Positions 22,798-35,106 are shown, counted from the stretch's first letter. The stretch: 64,000 bases of DNA from Adiantum capillus-veneris (GCA_014529385.2 CM043958.1:150854793-150918792), one strand, 5' to 3'. Numbers and translations: made by a program. Notes: generated by a model from the sequence alone, not told the origin.

Positions 22798-23500
22798 TCT
22801 ATTGGTAGTAGTCCTGCTATTTGAGAGAATTTTGCTATGAAGCGTCTATAGTATGCGCACATACCAATATAGCTTCTTAGCTCATGTAGATTCCTTGGGT
22901 TAGGCCATTCTTTTATTACCTCTAACTTTGATGGATCCATACCGATACCATCTTGAGAGATAATATGACCTAGGTATTGAATCTCTTGAAGGAAAAATTT
23001 GCTTTTCTTTTGTTCGAGGAAAAGCTTGTTCTCCCCCAATGCTTGAAAAATCACTTGGAGATGTTGCTTATGTTCCTCCAAAGACTTGGAGTAGATGATG
23101 ATATCATCAACGAACACTCCAGTGAATTTACGATAAGGTCTAAAAATTTTCTCCATTAGACGATTGAACGTAGCTGGTGCATTAGTCAAGCCAAAAGGCA
23201 TGACTAGATATTCATAAAGACCAAAAGTTGAGCAAAACGCGGTCTTTAGGATATTTTCATCCAGTATCCTTATTTGATGATAGCCACTTTTAAGGTCGAT
23301 TCTATTGAAGTAGGTAGAGCCTCGTAGCTTATCAAACGAATCTTCTACCCGAGGCACGGGAAATCTATTTTTGATAGTGATATGATTTAGTGATCGGTAG
23401 TGCACACACATACTGTATGTACCATCTTTATTTTGCACTACAAGGACTGGAGAACAAAAGGGAGAGGAACTAGGACTCACCATCCCTTTGTATACCAATT
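22798..23500 (-). pseudogene. Gypsy-C reverse transcriptase
   Basis: The fingers and palm are nearly complete in one 235-codon frame: VVQNKDGTYSMCVHYRSLN, FNRIDLKSGYHQIRI, LVMPFGLTNAPATFNRLM, the catalytic box FVDDIIIYS, LGHIISQDGI and YYRRFIAKFSQIAG. In many family members the corresponding step is CVDYR; CVHYR here is a substitution. The enzyme would copy element RNA into DNA in particles. The frame is cut off after the thumb by a deletion. Confidence 0.92.
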
Positions 23501-23501
23501 C

Positions 23502-24548
23502 CTATACTTGCCTCATGACCTCCTCTTGTTGAGCTTGAGACACTCGATAAGGAGGCCTGTTAGGCGGTGAGCTTTCTGGAAGGAGCTCAATTCGATGGTC
23601 ATCATCCCCTTGTTTTGGAGGTAAGTCCATAGGGATATCATCGATGAACACATCTTGGAATCCTTTTAGAAAATTAGACAAGTCTAACTCTTCTTGATTC
23701 CTACCTTTTACTTTTGAGTAAACATTAGGATCTTTTAGAGACTCTTTGACAAAAATCATGTACGCAGAAATTGAGCTCGTCATTGACTTATCAAAAGCAG
23801 GAGGATTTACAACTGGAATAGTGCGACCATGCTCACTAGCATCTCTATAGATTTTCTTTCCCCTGTAGGTGAAGTAGATTCTACTTTCAAGGAACTTCAT
23901 ATTGGCAGCCATGCGATCAAACCATGGTGCCCCTAGGATAGCATCCTCATGTTGGAGAGGAGAGATGAAAAAGTCTTCTTTGTCGACATAGCGTTGGACA
24001 TGAAGCCTCAACTTCCCCATCAAGGGAGTAATGGAGGCTTGTTGTCCCTTGAAAGCTGTGTCAACCGTTACCATATCTCCCATCTCAAAATCTTGAATGC
24101 CCAACTTGGTGGCCAACTCCATTGATATAAAGTTGTGAATAGAGCTAGGGTCAAACAAGATGAAGGCATACTCTCTTACCTTTCCCCAAGCATAGGAAAG
24201 TGATGATCCTTTGCAATGAGCATCCTCTTTTAAAGCTTCAATGGTGGAAGCCCTAGGAGTCTCATTGCGAGCATTCTTTTTGGGGCAAGAACGATAGCCA
24301 TGTCCTTGCTCCCCACACTTGAAACACTTATGGTCCTTGTGAACAGCTTCAAGCTCTTCAGGAGAGAGTTTGTTTTTGCCTTTGTAAACTCCCTTATCCT
24401 TGGACTGATTGTTGTTATTGTTGTTGGTAGTGCCTTGGGAAGAATTTTGAGCATTGGTTTTCCTCTTTGCATCATTTTTGTCTTTGTTTTCCATGGGCTT
24501 GACATTCCGTCTAGCCCCTTGATGGAAATTGATGTGTGAAGCAACCAT
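23502..24548 (-). pseudogene. Gypsy-C nucleocapsid, protease and linker
   Basis: The 348-codon frame starts in the C-terminal part of gag (VASHINFHQGARRN), then has an intact CCHC knuckle (CFKCGEQGHGYRSC). The aspartyl protease follows with AFILFDPSSIHNFISMELAT; the expected D-S/T-G is DPSS, so it is likely inactive. A conserved stretch (PLQHEDAILGAPWFDRMAANM) follows, then a linker with DIPMDLPPKQGDDDHRIEL into RT. A stop near 23501 separates it from RT, which otherwise follows directly. Confidence 0.9.
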
Positions 24549-24581
24549 GGTGTGATGGATTACTTCGCTAATAGTACCAGG

Positions 24582-25607
24582 CTATTGAGAGTTGATGTAT
24601 TCGGCCATCTCTTCAGGTAATCCCGCACAAAATTGTTGTCTTTGGTCAGCAAAGTCTATCTTTTGAAAGACAGTAGCCTTGAGATGTAAATCCCAAAACT
24701 TGTCTACATACTTGTGGATAGACTCATGAGAGAGAAGCTTTAGACCGTTCCATTTGGTAAGCACTTTGTCCTTTGCATCGCTTGCAAGGAATTGCTTCAT
24801 GATGAAAACTAATAGAGTTTTCCATGTCTTCGGGGCTTTGCCATTGCCATGAAGGCTAGCCCACCATTGACGAGCTGATTTTTGGAAATGCATAGCTACA
24901 TGGCGTAGCTTAGAGGACTCTGTGAAGCCCTCGTCTCTAAAGGCCCCATCAAATTGCTGGATGAAGGCCAGTGTCATTAGCACCAAAAGTGCCATCATAG
25001 GTGAGAAAAGAGATACTCTTTTCTCCCTCCTTGAACTTCTTTAGCTTTTGGTACCTTCGCCATGCAGGATATGATTTACGATGTCCTCCCCTCTTGTATT
25101 ATTTAGGAGAATAGCCATAGCTTTTGTCGGAAGAGGAGGAAGGTGAAGAAGAAGAAGAAGATGGTGACCTCTTTCTAGTCTTTTTCTTCCTTTGTTTCCT
25201 CTCTTCCCTTCAGAATGACAAGGAGAAGGACTGTGTGTTGATCTTTTCCTCTTGGGAGGAGTGGGCGATCGTCTAGACTGTCGTCTTCATGGAGCCACAT
25301 CTTTAGAGGAACTTAATGTTTCATTGCTTTCTTGCTCTTTGGATTCCTCCTCTTGAATGGGAGAGAGTCTTATTTTGGGGGTCTCTTCAAGAGGACTCCT
25401 AAGCTCTCTGTCCTCTTGGAGAGGAAGGGAAATTCCATAAGCACAAAGTTGTTGAGTAACTTCAGCTTGCAAAGCAGGGTTGCCCATAGCTTGTTGCAAG
25501 CTAGTAATGAGATAATTGACAAACATGGGGGCATCATCATTAGCACCTTTATGTGCAAAATCAAAGCTATCAATGTTCATTCTACTCTCTTGATTATTGT
25601 CAGCCAT
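24582..25607 (-). pseudogene. Gypsy-C gag
   Basis: The start chosen is ATG 25607 (MADNNQESRMNIDSFDF). An acidic N-terminal part of about 106 codons ends at UGA 25287-25289, the same site as in Gypsy-A. Beyond the stop the same frame continues with an Arg/Ser/Pro-rich stretch (SRRSPTPPKRKR). The Retrotrans_gag core (SARQWWASLHGNGKAPKTW) is open at 24998-24582. Further frame changes lie near 25000-25080. Confidence 0.85.
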
Positions 25608-26008
25608 GTTAACATAATTTATGTATGTACTTAGTGTATGCTTTGGCAATTCAAAACTTTAGTTGCCACTCCTCTTAGCCTTAAAAAATTGGCTCTTAAG
25701 TATCTACACCCACGGCTCGAAGTGGTTAATTATAGAGAGTAATGGAGTAGGTCTAACATAGCAGAGTTGCCGATGGCTAGCTCCTTTCAGACTTCTTATG
25801 GCTCAATAATGGTAAAGTTGTAGGCAAGTCTAAAAAAACTCCATTATTAAGTCCAAATCTCCCGAGGTGTGCACCATATCCCACATAGTAGGCTCAACAA
25901 AACCGATACTAGATCCCAGTTCCACTTACCCTAATATAATTAACAACATCAACCATTTATAGGCTACTTAAGGACCTCTGTTATTAAGCAAGAAAAGAGA
26001 AACCAAAT

Positions 26009-26021
26009 GCTCTGATACCAA
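26009..26021 (-). other. Gypsy-C primer-binding site
   Basis: The minus strand reads TTGGTATCAGAGC immediately after the LTR end CCATTACA. It is a 13-base match to the common initiator tRNA-Met PBS. Confidence 0.92.
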
Positions 26022-27616
26022 TGTAATGGAATTGGCCTATTAACTTAAGAGTAGCAGAAATTTAATGAGAGTACTTTTGAGAAATTACTTTGTGAGCATA
26101 GCGGGTGAACATAATTGATAATAAAAACATAGGCATAGCAATTAGTTAACTTGGCATGAACAATACTTTTGCAACAGAGAGAATTTACAGTTGAGGATCG
26201 GATTTATGTGGAGCTGGTCCCCCCTCCAATAGCCATTTGTATTATGATTTCTCCCATTAAGAGAGACTTGTTACAATACAATCTTTGTATTCCTTGTGAC
26301 CCAGGTGATGCAATGAAAATGGAAAGCTTCATGCATCACAAGCATAACATAAACTTTGAAGAAAGCTTTAACTATCCCAAGCCTCAGTCCCAAGACCTCA
26401 AACACCTTCGAAGGTGGAGAGAGCTAGCAGGGAATGAGGGTAGGGAAGAGGAAAAAGAAACATTTTATAGGAGAAAGAATTATATAGCATACATAATAGC
26501 ATAGTAATGAATATGGAGAAGATGGCAAGCTCAAGCATTGAAGCATGGCTCTTGGTTGGATTTGCACTCCATAGCCAAGAGTGTTGGTGTAGGCTCTCAA
26601 CTCTTTAAGGAACTTGGAGAAGGAGATGGAGCTCTTGCACTTTGCATAGCACACAATGAGAGTGTGTGTGAGTGTGTGTGGGTGAGTATACCCCCTAAGT
26701 AACCCCCTAGCTTGCTTGGGGTGACCCCCCTCTTGTAGCGCATGCTTGAAGCTCATTGGACCCTCCACGCCTAGCCAATCACAAGCAGGAGGCATTACAA
26801 GCAACAAGGGTTTACTTGGAACAAGTGTCCCCCTTTCCCCTTTGAGAGAGAGGACTTGATAAATGCCAAAACAATTAGATAAGTCAAGTAATTTATCATT
26901 GGACCCCTTTTAAGCGTGGCCAATAGGATTCAAGCACCTCATGAAGGTAGCATGGGTAGGAGCTTGACATGTGTCCTTGCTGCCTCTTAAGGCTTGGGGT
27001 TACCTTGAGTGTGTGTGGGTGTGTTCTCTCACTAGCCCCTACAATATGGGCTCACCCCCTCTTATGTAGGGCTCCTTTTGACTTTAGGTGCTCAAGCAAC
27101 TTACTCATCAAGCATGACAAAGCACTTCTAGCTTGGGGGTGTTCCCACAAGCTTCTCAAGCAAGCATAACAAAGCACCTCAAGCACCTTAGTCATCCAGC
27201 AGGACAAGGACCTCAAGCACCTTAATCATCCAGCAGGACAAGCACCTCAAGCACCTTAATCAAGCACGACAAGTACCTCAAGCATGACAAGAACCTCAAG
27301 CATGACAAGCACCTCGAGCTGGGTTGGGTCCCCACTTCAAGCACATCCCTAGCTTACCTAAGGTCAAAGGACTTTTACGCACATTATTGGAGGTCTTTAA
27401 TGAAGCTAACCCTCATGTCTTATGCCCCATTGGTTAGCCTTGCTCTTTGATAGACCATTTCTCATTTGGGCCCCTTTACCATTGGCCCTGTGTTGAAATA
27501 GACCTATAAGCACATGTCTATATCTTAACCTCTGTTCCCATTTATTCTCTCACATTAAGTGATCAGTTTAATATGAGAAAATCATTTGGGTTGGTTAGAT
27601 ATTAGATTTTATGACA
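26022..27616 (-). repeat. Gypsy-C 5' LTR
   Basis: Minus strand from TGTCATAAAATCTAATA (27616) to CCATTACA (26022), 1595 bp. Similar along its length to the Gypsy-A LTRs. Contains an internal minisatellite at about 27150-27325 that Gypsy-A lacks in this form. Confidence 0.88.
27150..27325. repeat. Minisatellite within the Gypsy-C LTR
   Basis: Variants of CCTCAAGCACCTTA-ATCATCCAGCAGGACAAG, then shorter CAAGCATGACAAG units, occur in tandem seven or more times. These are expansions of the TTGAGGTG/CTTG-rich segment present in the Gypsy-A LTRs. Confidence 0.8.
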
Positions 27617-29411
27617 AGGTGAAACCCAATCTACATGTAAATTCTCATTAATGAATTTGCTTTTTTTTTTTAATTTTCCTCTTTGATCTTCTTAGTAAAA
27701 GTCTCATTTTAGGTGTAAGGCCTTTTTCTCAATGGTTTAGCATCATCTCTTATAGGAATTATATGTTGGTGCATCTCTGGATCCACCCCCTTCACGGCTT
27801 TGTAAGACCAAGCAAATACATCTCAGTATTCAATACGTCTTTGTATTTTTTTACGGGTTTAATTCGTATCTCTTCTTATTCAAGGAATATGTATGTAGCA
27901 ATATATGTTGTCTGAGGATCTTTATTGGGATCAACAAGATCTATTTTCTTAGCATATTCTAAACCATCATAAGATTTCCCACGTTCCTTCAACTCTTTCA
28001 TGGGTTATAACATCACAATCCTTCTATATTGAAGTATATACTTTTTATTATGGGATGATACACTCATTCTAGTACTCAGTGTATCCTTCTCATAGTCCAT
28101 CTCAATTTTCTAGACCTCTTTTAGTGTCTTTATCAATTCCCTATATTTGACCCTTCGTTTAGTTTTTGACAATTTGGGTTCAATCTCAACCTCAATTATC
28201 CTTTTGGGTTTCTTTTTGGGCTTCGTTTTCTTGTTTGATTTTGTGCACGCTTTTCTTACATATAATAAGTACACCCCATTGTTTTGTCTTTAAAACAATC
28301 TTTTGCCTTAACTAGCATCAAATAAAGAGTTTTGTCCTTCATCATAGGCATGGAGCATATGCACATTTGTTCAATCTTGTGTTTCTTTCTATCGTGTTTT
28401 TGTCCATTGTGTCATTTGTTTGAAAAAAAAATAAAAAATTCTGTCCCATTTTTTGCCAACAAGCGTACTCTTGACCTCTCTTTCTCACAATTTGCACCAC
28501 TAGAAATGACTTGATTCCGTTCTATCTCATTCGGAGCATCATAAAAAGTAAATTTATCCTCTTGATGTTGCTCCAATAAGTCTTTGATGAATATTTTTAT
28601 ATATATAGATATTTGTTGTTTTTGTATCTTAGAAATTTGTATCCCCTTTTCTGGTCACTCTCGTATAAATGGGATCCTTCACACTCGAGCTTTCCCAAAT
28701 CTCTCTTACTATGGACACATTTTGAATTGGGAATATATCATACTCTTTCTAGTAGACAAATCGAGGTAAGAGTGGTTTCATTTACACGTATCCAATGTTG
28801 CCATAATTTGATTCCATTCATATGGCTCAAATATGTGTTCAGAAAATGGCTCTGGAATGTACATTTTGTCTTCTACTTTTTGTGCTAAAATGCAATCCTC
28901 CCTCATCAAGCTACTATGGTTCAAAGCACCACACATCCAAAGATGTGGTCTTGACTTCAACCAAGAAGGTAGTCTTTGGATAGAAGTCTTTGACACATTT
29001 CTAAAGGAGTGATTTTCATATGATTAAACCTTCTCTAAGGTACATGTAGCGGTATCATAAATGGTATCCCTAATATGACATCATAATTGGATTTTTTTCC
29101 AAAATTCACTATTGCAAACCTATGTTGGTAGTCAATGCCACAAGAAATGACCTAGAAATCCTAGGATCTTTTCACTTGTCCGTCTAGAAGTTGTAGGTCC
29201 ATAAGTGTTTTTTGATAGCAGGTTTTTCCCAAAATTCCCACTTTCTTTGGTGGCAATGGAAATTCTAGTCCCACTGAGTAGAAAGCCATGCATTTCATAC
29301 CAAAAAGTTCCACAAGCAAAGTGGTGTTCTCATCTTCACCCTCACAATAGTCATCCCCACCTTGTTGACTAGGAGTTGACAAGCTTTCAAGAAAAAAATT
29401 GCACCCGAAGC
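27617..29411 (-). pseudogene. Gypsy-D remnant: protease and following linker
   Basis: Minus-strand pieces from 29411 downward include a Gypsy-type retroviral protease neighbourhood: KTLMDLQLLDGQVKRS (about 29210-29165), then SNYDVILGIPFMIPLHV (29094-29044) and MKITPLEMCQ in a further frame. These match the C-terminal half of the protease-like domain in Gypsy polyproteins. Farther on, the strand encodes a Lys-rich segment (28290-28150) that I cannot place. Stops and frameshifts are frequent. The remnant is interrupted at 29411 by Copia-B. Confidence 0.65.
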
Positions 29412-29415
29412 TACA

Positions 29416-29636
29416 TGAAGGAGTACGAGCGGAAGTGCGACGCGAGAGAGAGTGCAAGAAGAAGAGCACGACGATATGGTGAACTCGCTCTACTGTAATG
29501 TGTAGATCATAGTGAGTTCTTATTAGGTTTTTACAAAAGAATATGTGTACATATTCTTTTGTAAAAAGAATATGTGTACATACCTGGCGGCCCGCCCACT
29601 TACCTGGGCGACCACATTGGGCTTTATACCCCAACA
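29416..29636 (-). repeat. Copia-B 3' LTR
   Basis: 221 bp. Contains a second copy of a 29-base segment with AAAGAATATGTGTACATA that is single in the 5' LTR. A purine run (GTGGGAGG on the minus strand) abuts it at 29637-29645 as PPT. Confidence 0.93.
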
Positions 29637-29725
29637 ACCTCCCACTTAAAGTCCAATGTGGTACTTTAAGTGTGAGAGAAGCTACTATACAAGCTAATAT
29701 ACAAGAGATGTAGAGAAGTGATGTA

Positions 29726-29923
29726 CTACCCTACACCTAACTGCTTGCGAAAATGCGCAAAGCTCTCTGAGGGAAGTCCTTTTGTAAGTAGATCAGCAGG
29801 ATTTTCTGTGGTGTGAACTTTGACAAGCTGAAGTTGCTTATCGTCGAGCATTTCCCTGATGAAATGATACTTCACATCCACATGCTTTGTCTTTGAGTGA
29901 TAAACTGGATTGCGAGCCAATTG
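29726..29923 (-). pseudogene. Copia-B RNase H, C-terminal part
   Basis: The minus strand reads QLARNPVYHSKTKHVDVKYH, then HTTENPADLLTKGLPSESF and a stop after QLGVG. It completes the RNase H domain begun at 35394-35112 (DSQSAI) once Copia-C is removed. This is the normal C-terminus of Copia pol. Confidence 0.93.
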
Positions 29924-29928
29924 TATAG

Positions 29929-30203
29929 TGTTGAAGATGATGAAACAGGAAACAGAAGGAAGACAGCAACTCAGAGTAGGAAGAAGATGGAGAAGGAGAA
30001 GACACAGAGCTTGTGTACGAGATCTCTGTAGTCTCTCTCTCTGTATTGGAATATTAATATATAAACTCAGAGCTACAAAGCTTATATGAAACCCTAAGAG
30101 ATAAGGTGTCCTTTCACACCGAATGTCCAGGGGGAAAAACCCAGTGGGAGAAAAGTGCCCCTGGTGAAGCGCGTATACACACTAACACTACTACATGTCT
30201 ACA
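29929..30203 (-). repeat. Copia-C 3' LTR
   Basis: 275 bp; minus strand begins TGTAGACATGTAGTAG and ends ATCTTCAACA. The PPT GGGGGGATT (minus) adjoins it at 30204-30212. Confidence 0.95.
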
Positions 30204-30250
30204 AATCCCCCCTGTAGTGATAGTGTGAATCCGTACAAGGTAGCAGATCA

Positions 30251-33200
30251 TCATGTGTATAAGAGTAAGCCCAAAGCTTTTCGGAAAGCTTCAAACTTTT
30301 CTCGTGATAACGCCTTCGTAAATAGATATGCAATGTTCTCCTGTGTAGGACAGTAAGTTAGTGTGATCTCCCCTGCATGTAGCCTTTCCCTGACATAGTG
30401 GTAGTGAACCTCTATGTGCTTTGTTCTTGCATGAAATACTGGATTCCTTGCAACTGCCATAGCACTCTGACTATCAGTGAAAATGGTAGTGGGTGCCTGT
30501 TGACACTCACAAAGATCTGCCAATAACCTGTGTATCCATACACAATCAACTGTTGCCGTGAAAGCTGCCTTGTACTCAGCTTCACAAGTTGATGTAGCCA
30601 CTGTGGGTTGCTTCTTGCTTAGCCAAGATATACATGCATTTCCCAAGAAAAAACAATTGCCACTTGTGGAATGTCGTGTGTCAAAATCACCAGCCCAATC
30701 TGAATCGCTGTAACCAAGAAGCTGCATAGAACTGTGCTTTCCATACATATCCCCCCTTGGAAAGAACATGGCAAGATTAGGGGTACCTGAAAGGTAACGA
30801 AGTATGCGCTTCACAGCCTGCCAATGATGCATACCTGGGCTGTGCATAAATCTGCTTGCTTGTGAAACCCCAAATTGAATGTCTGGACGAGTGTTGCCTG
30901 CCAAATATATCAAGCAACCAACCGCTGCTGCATAAGTATGTACATCAAAAGGTTCTCCAGCATCGTGCATGCTCAACTTTGATCCAGTTTCTACGGGTGT
31001 AGAGATTGGCTTACAATTTTGCATACCAAACTTGTCCAAAATTTTATGCAAATATTTTGCCTGCAACATGTATATGCCATCCTCTGATTGCACAAACTGA
31101 ATACCCAAGTAATAATGTAGCAAACCAAGATCAGACATCTCAAAGGTTTTTCTCAAAGCATCTTTAAACGCTTCAATTTCATCTGCAGTATTGCCTGTAA
31201 GAAGCATATCATCCACATAAAGTGTTAGCATAATGAGAACTCCATCTCTCTTTTTGACATACAAAGTACTTTCTGCTGGACTATTCTGAAATCCCTGGCC
31301 AATCAAATAAGTATGTATCTTCTCATACCATGCTCTTGGAGCCTGTTTGAGACCATACAAAGCTTTACGCAATCTACATACCTTTTGCTCTTGACCTTTT
31401 ACAACAAAACCACTTGGTTGACTTACATAAACTTCTTCCTGCAAATCACCATTCAAAAAAGCAGTCTTGATATCCAACTGATGCACTTTCCAACCATGAT
31501 GAGCAGCAATTGCAACTAGTGATCTAACTGTGGACGCACGAGAAGTAGGAGCAAAGGTTTCATCATAATCTATGCCTTTCTGTTGCGCATAGCCTTTTGC
31601 CACAAGCCTTGCTTTGTACCTATCAACAGTACCATCTTGTTTCCTTTTTACCTTAAAAACCCACTTTGTACCAATAGGCTTTTTACCTGTAGGCAAGTCC
31701 ACTAGATCCCATGTATGATTCTTATGAATAGAATCAATTTCTTGCTCCATAGCATCTTTCCACTGAACACACTCTAAAGCTTGTTCAAATGAATCAGGCT
31801 CATCTGCATCACAAAGAGTGCTAAAGCAAGCCAAATCTACTTGCTCTCTGCCAAAAGTAGTACCAGCACGTGTTTTCCGTGGCAGCGGTACATCCAACTT
31901 GCTATCCTGCAAAGTTTTCTGAACCCATTTAGGCAAGGTTCTTTCTTCCCTGAGAACTTCTTGCTCTTCACGCACAATTTCCTCTACATCATGAGGTGTC
32001 ACATGCTGATCAAAAGATTGATCAAGATTATCAACCTGTTGTGATTCTTGATTCTCCACAAAAGAAGGAAGCAAACCTTCAAATACATCATGTGTCTGCA
32101 TATGAGGTACATCAAAAGCAGCCATAGGTTGAGCAGTAGTTTCTGCAAAAACTACATCACGACTTTCAAAAATCTTGTTTGTAGCAGGATTGTAAAGTCT
32201 ATAACCTTTACTTCCACTACTGTACCCCACAAATATACATTTGATTGCCTTATCATCAAGCTTCCCACGTAACTGCTGAGGGATGTGAGCATAAGCAAGA
32301 CAACCAAAAACACGAAGATAACTGACTGAAGGTTTTTTGTCATACCAAGCTTCATATGCAGTAATGGTCTTCAAGGCACGAGCAGGACACCTGTTCAAAA
32401 CATGTGCTGCACAAGCAACTGCCTCCATCCATAGTTTATGAGGCAAACTCTTAGCCTTGATCATACATCTAGCCGTCTCCATTAAAGACATGTTCTTCCT
32501 TTCTGCAACACCATTCTGTTGTGGTGTGTATGGCATAGTGCATTGGTGTTTAATGCCTTTCTTTCCCAAAAAATCCTTAAATGCACCTGACATGTATTCA
32601 CCTCCTCGATCGGTACGAAGAGTCCGTACTTTGCAACCTGTTTCATTTTCAACCATGGCGACATAATGTTGAAAAACTGCAAACACATCTGACTTTGCTT
32701 TGAGTGGATACACCCAACAAAACCTGGAAAAGTCATCAATGAAGGTCACAAAATAAAGGGTGTTTCCCAAAGATGGCGTCCTCATAGGACCACATACATC
32801 ACTGTGTACAAGCTGCAACTTTCGTGTCGCTCTAACTGAACCATCCTGCGAAAATGCAAATCTGTGCATCTTTCCAAGAACGCAACCTTCACATACATGT
32901 CTTGGTGGCATCTCCAATAAAGACAAATCATGCACCATATTATGACGTTGTAAAGTCATCAAACTGCCATAACCAACATGCCCAAATCTAGCATGCCACA
33001 ACTCAGCATCCTGCATGGCCTGAGTCTTTGTTTCTGCAATACATACCTGAATCTGCTTTTCATAACGATCTAGCACAAATAGTCCATTTTCCAGCGTACC
33101 TGTAGTGATAAGAGAATAACCATTCTCTCGATCTCGTACAACACATCTGTCATCCTCAAAAATGACCCAAAGACCATTTTTTGCAAGAGAGGATACAGAC

Positions 33201-34432
33201 AACAAATTCTTCTTGATCCCTGGAACATATAAGACATCTGGCAAGCATAAATCTGAACCATCTGAAATGGTAATCAAAATCTTACCAACGCCTTTGATTG
33301 GATAAGAAGCATTATTTGCACATGTCACCTTCTTTCCTGCTGGAGCTGCATCCAATGAACAAAACAAATCCTTCCTTGAAGTAATATGCCTGGATGCACC
33401 ACTATCAAAGTACCAAATCATTTGTGTCTTGTCAACACTGTAAGCAAAAAAATTTGAACATACTACAAAAGCATAAGAATCCTGCACAAAGTTTGCAGAC
33501 TCTTCTTTAGCTGTAGAAGAATCACCAGAAGCTGAAACAACCAAACTTGACTCTTTCTTCTTTTCTTTAGCAATTCGCTTTTTACACTCACTAATGTAGT
33601 GACCAGGTTTCTTGCAATAGTGACATTTACCTTTCTTCTTGGACTTGTCGGAATCACCTTTAGACTTCTCTGAAGATTGTCCTGCACTAGACTTGGAGTA
33701 ATGAGCACTCTCTTTACCCCTGTTTTTGTTTTGTACAACAAGAGCATGATCCATACCATCCACCTGTAAAGACTTGTTCTTACGTGATTGATCCTCCTGC
33801 AATAGCAAAGCCACTAACTCTTCAAAATGAAGAGGGTCAGGATTAGCTCGCAAAGACAGAGTCAAAGAAGTCTAAAAAGTCAAATAAGATGGTGGTAGTG
33901 AATTGAGTGTTTTGGAAACCAAGTCCTTCTCTGGAATCACTTCATCAATGCTAAGCAATTGCTCTTTAAGATCCCTGATTTTTGTAAGATGCTCGACAAT
34001 ATCGTCACTTTCGTCCATCTGTATTTTGTCAAGTTGTTTCTTCAAAAACTCTATTCTGGCAGCATTTCTTCCTCCAAACATAGCTTGCAGAGTGTTCCAA
34101 GCATCCTCAGAAGTTCTGCAAGATCTGATATGTGGTGTGATTGTCCTCTTTATGGTTAAGGCAATCACAGCCATAGCCTGTGCATCTTTAGTATCCCATC
34201 TCTTTTGCTCTGGAGTGACTTGTGAGGGTCCTGCACCAACAGCTGCACCACGACCAGGCGTGGCAAGTGCAATGCTACCTGGACGAACTTCATCTCCAGA
34301 TACATAATCCCACAATCCTTTACCAACCAAAACATTTTTTGCCATAAAAGACCAAAGAGAATAGTTGGTACCATCCAATTTGTCTTCGGCTGTAAACGCA
34401 CCAAAAATCTCTTTCTCCGTAGATTGAGCCAT
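30251..34432 (-). pseudogene. Copia-C gag-pol polyprotein with one internal stop
   Basis: The start is ATG 34432 (MAQSTEKEIFGAF); the frame runs about 1393 codons to 30251. Order: UBN2-type gag (about 1-190), CCHC knuckle CHYCKKPGHYISEC (about 270-283), protease with DSGAS (about 343-347), GAG-pre-integrase (LWHARFGHVGY), integrase with TFIDDFSRF, RTDRGGEYM and PYTPQQNGVAERKN (D, D and E visible), RT with DIKTAFLNGDL and LYVDDMLLTG, RNase H with YSDSDWAGD, STCEAEYKA and TDSQSAMAVARNP. The only lesion is UAG at 33872-33874, between SYLTF and TSLTLSL in gag. Without readthrough only about 186 residues are made. Otherwise catalytic residues look intact. The family resembles Copia-F and -G. Confidence 0.95.
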
Positions 34433-34818
34433 ACTGTAGATGCACACAAGAGAGCAAAAGAACCTCCAAGAGATTCACAAATCTCCTCTCCAATCCAAGC
34501 AAAACTCTACACAAAATCTCAGCACAAAGCTAAAACAAGCTGCTTCCCAAAATAACTGTTTACCTGAAGAAAATCTGTCAAAAAGCACACCCTCTTGATC
34601 TAAACGCCTCCGAAAAGTAACTTCTGCTACGCTGCTCAGAACAAAATTCTGAGGGCTCGAACGGCTTCGAAAGGGGGGTAAAAGCACAGGTCACCTGCTC
34701 AGAATACTCCCGGAACGTCGAGGATGCTCCCACGAACAAATTTTCCGAAAACTGCCTGAAAACTGTGATTGTGCGCGCGGACGCGAAAACGCAAGTAGAG
34801 GCTCTGGAAATCACCTTG

Positions 34819-34830
34819 CTCTGATACCAA
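34819..34830 (-). other. Copia-C primer-binding site
   Basis: The minus strand reads TTGGTATCAGAG one base after the 5' LTR end. It precedes a leader of roughly 390 bases before the gag ATG. Confidence 0.92.
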
Positions 34831-34831
34831 T

Positions 34832-35106
34832 TGTTGAAGATGATGAAACAGGAAACAGAAGGAAGACAGCAACTCAGAGTAGGAAGAAGATGGAGAAGGA
34901 GAAGACACAGAGCTTGTGTACGAGATCTCTGTAGTCTCTCTCTCTGTATTGGAATAATAATATATAAACTCAGAGCTACAAAGCTTATATGAAACCCTAA
35001 GAGATAAGGTGTCCTTTCACACCGGATGTCCAGGGGGAAAAACCCAGTGGGAGAAAAGTGCCCCTGGTGAAGCGCGTATACACACTAACACTACTACATG
35101 TCTACA
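34832..35106 (-). repeat. Copia-C 5' LTR
   Basis: 275 bp, two mismatches to the 3' LTR (AATAATAAT against AATATTAAT, and CCGGATG against CCGAATG on the plus strand). Confidence 0.95.

Larger units (their letters stand above)
22471..27616 (-). mobile_element. Gypsy-C: Ty3/Gypsy element, 3'-truncated, same family as Gypsy-A
   Basis: In minus-strand order: a complete 5' LTR (27616-26022), PBS, leader, gag, zinc knuckle, protease, RT and a piece of integrase. The element ends in the integrase core near 22471, and no 3' LTR is found to the left. An internal deletion near 22797 joins the RT thumb to the integrase CQKTK segment, removing RNase H and most of the integrase zinc domain. Protein segments match Gypsy-A closely, so the two belong to one family in opposite orientations. 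Confidence 0.9.
29929..35106 (-). mobile_element. Copia-C: nearly intact Ty1/Copia element nested in Copia-B
   Basis: 5178 bp with perfect 5-bp TSD TATAG (29924-29928 and 35107-35111). LTRs of 275 bp at each end differ by only two bases. PBS and PPT are present. One polyprotein frame runs through the whole interior with a single UAG. Insertion split the Copia-B RNase H between DSQSAI and QLARNP. Low LTR divergence marks it as the youngest insertion in the window. Confidence 0.97.
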
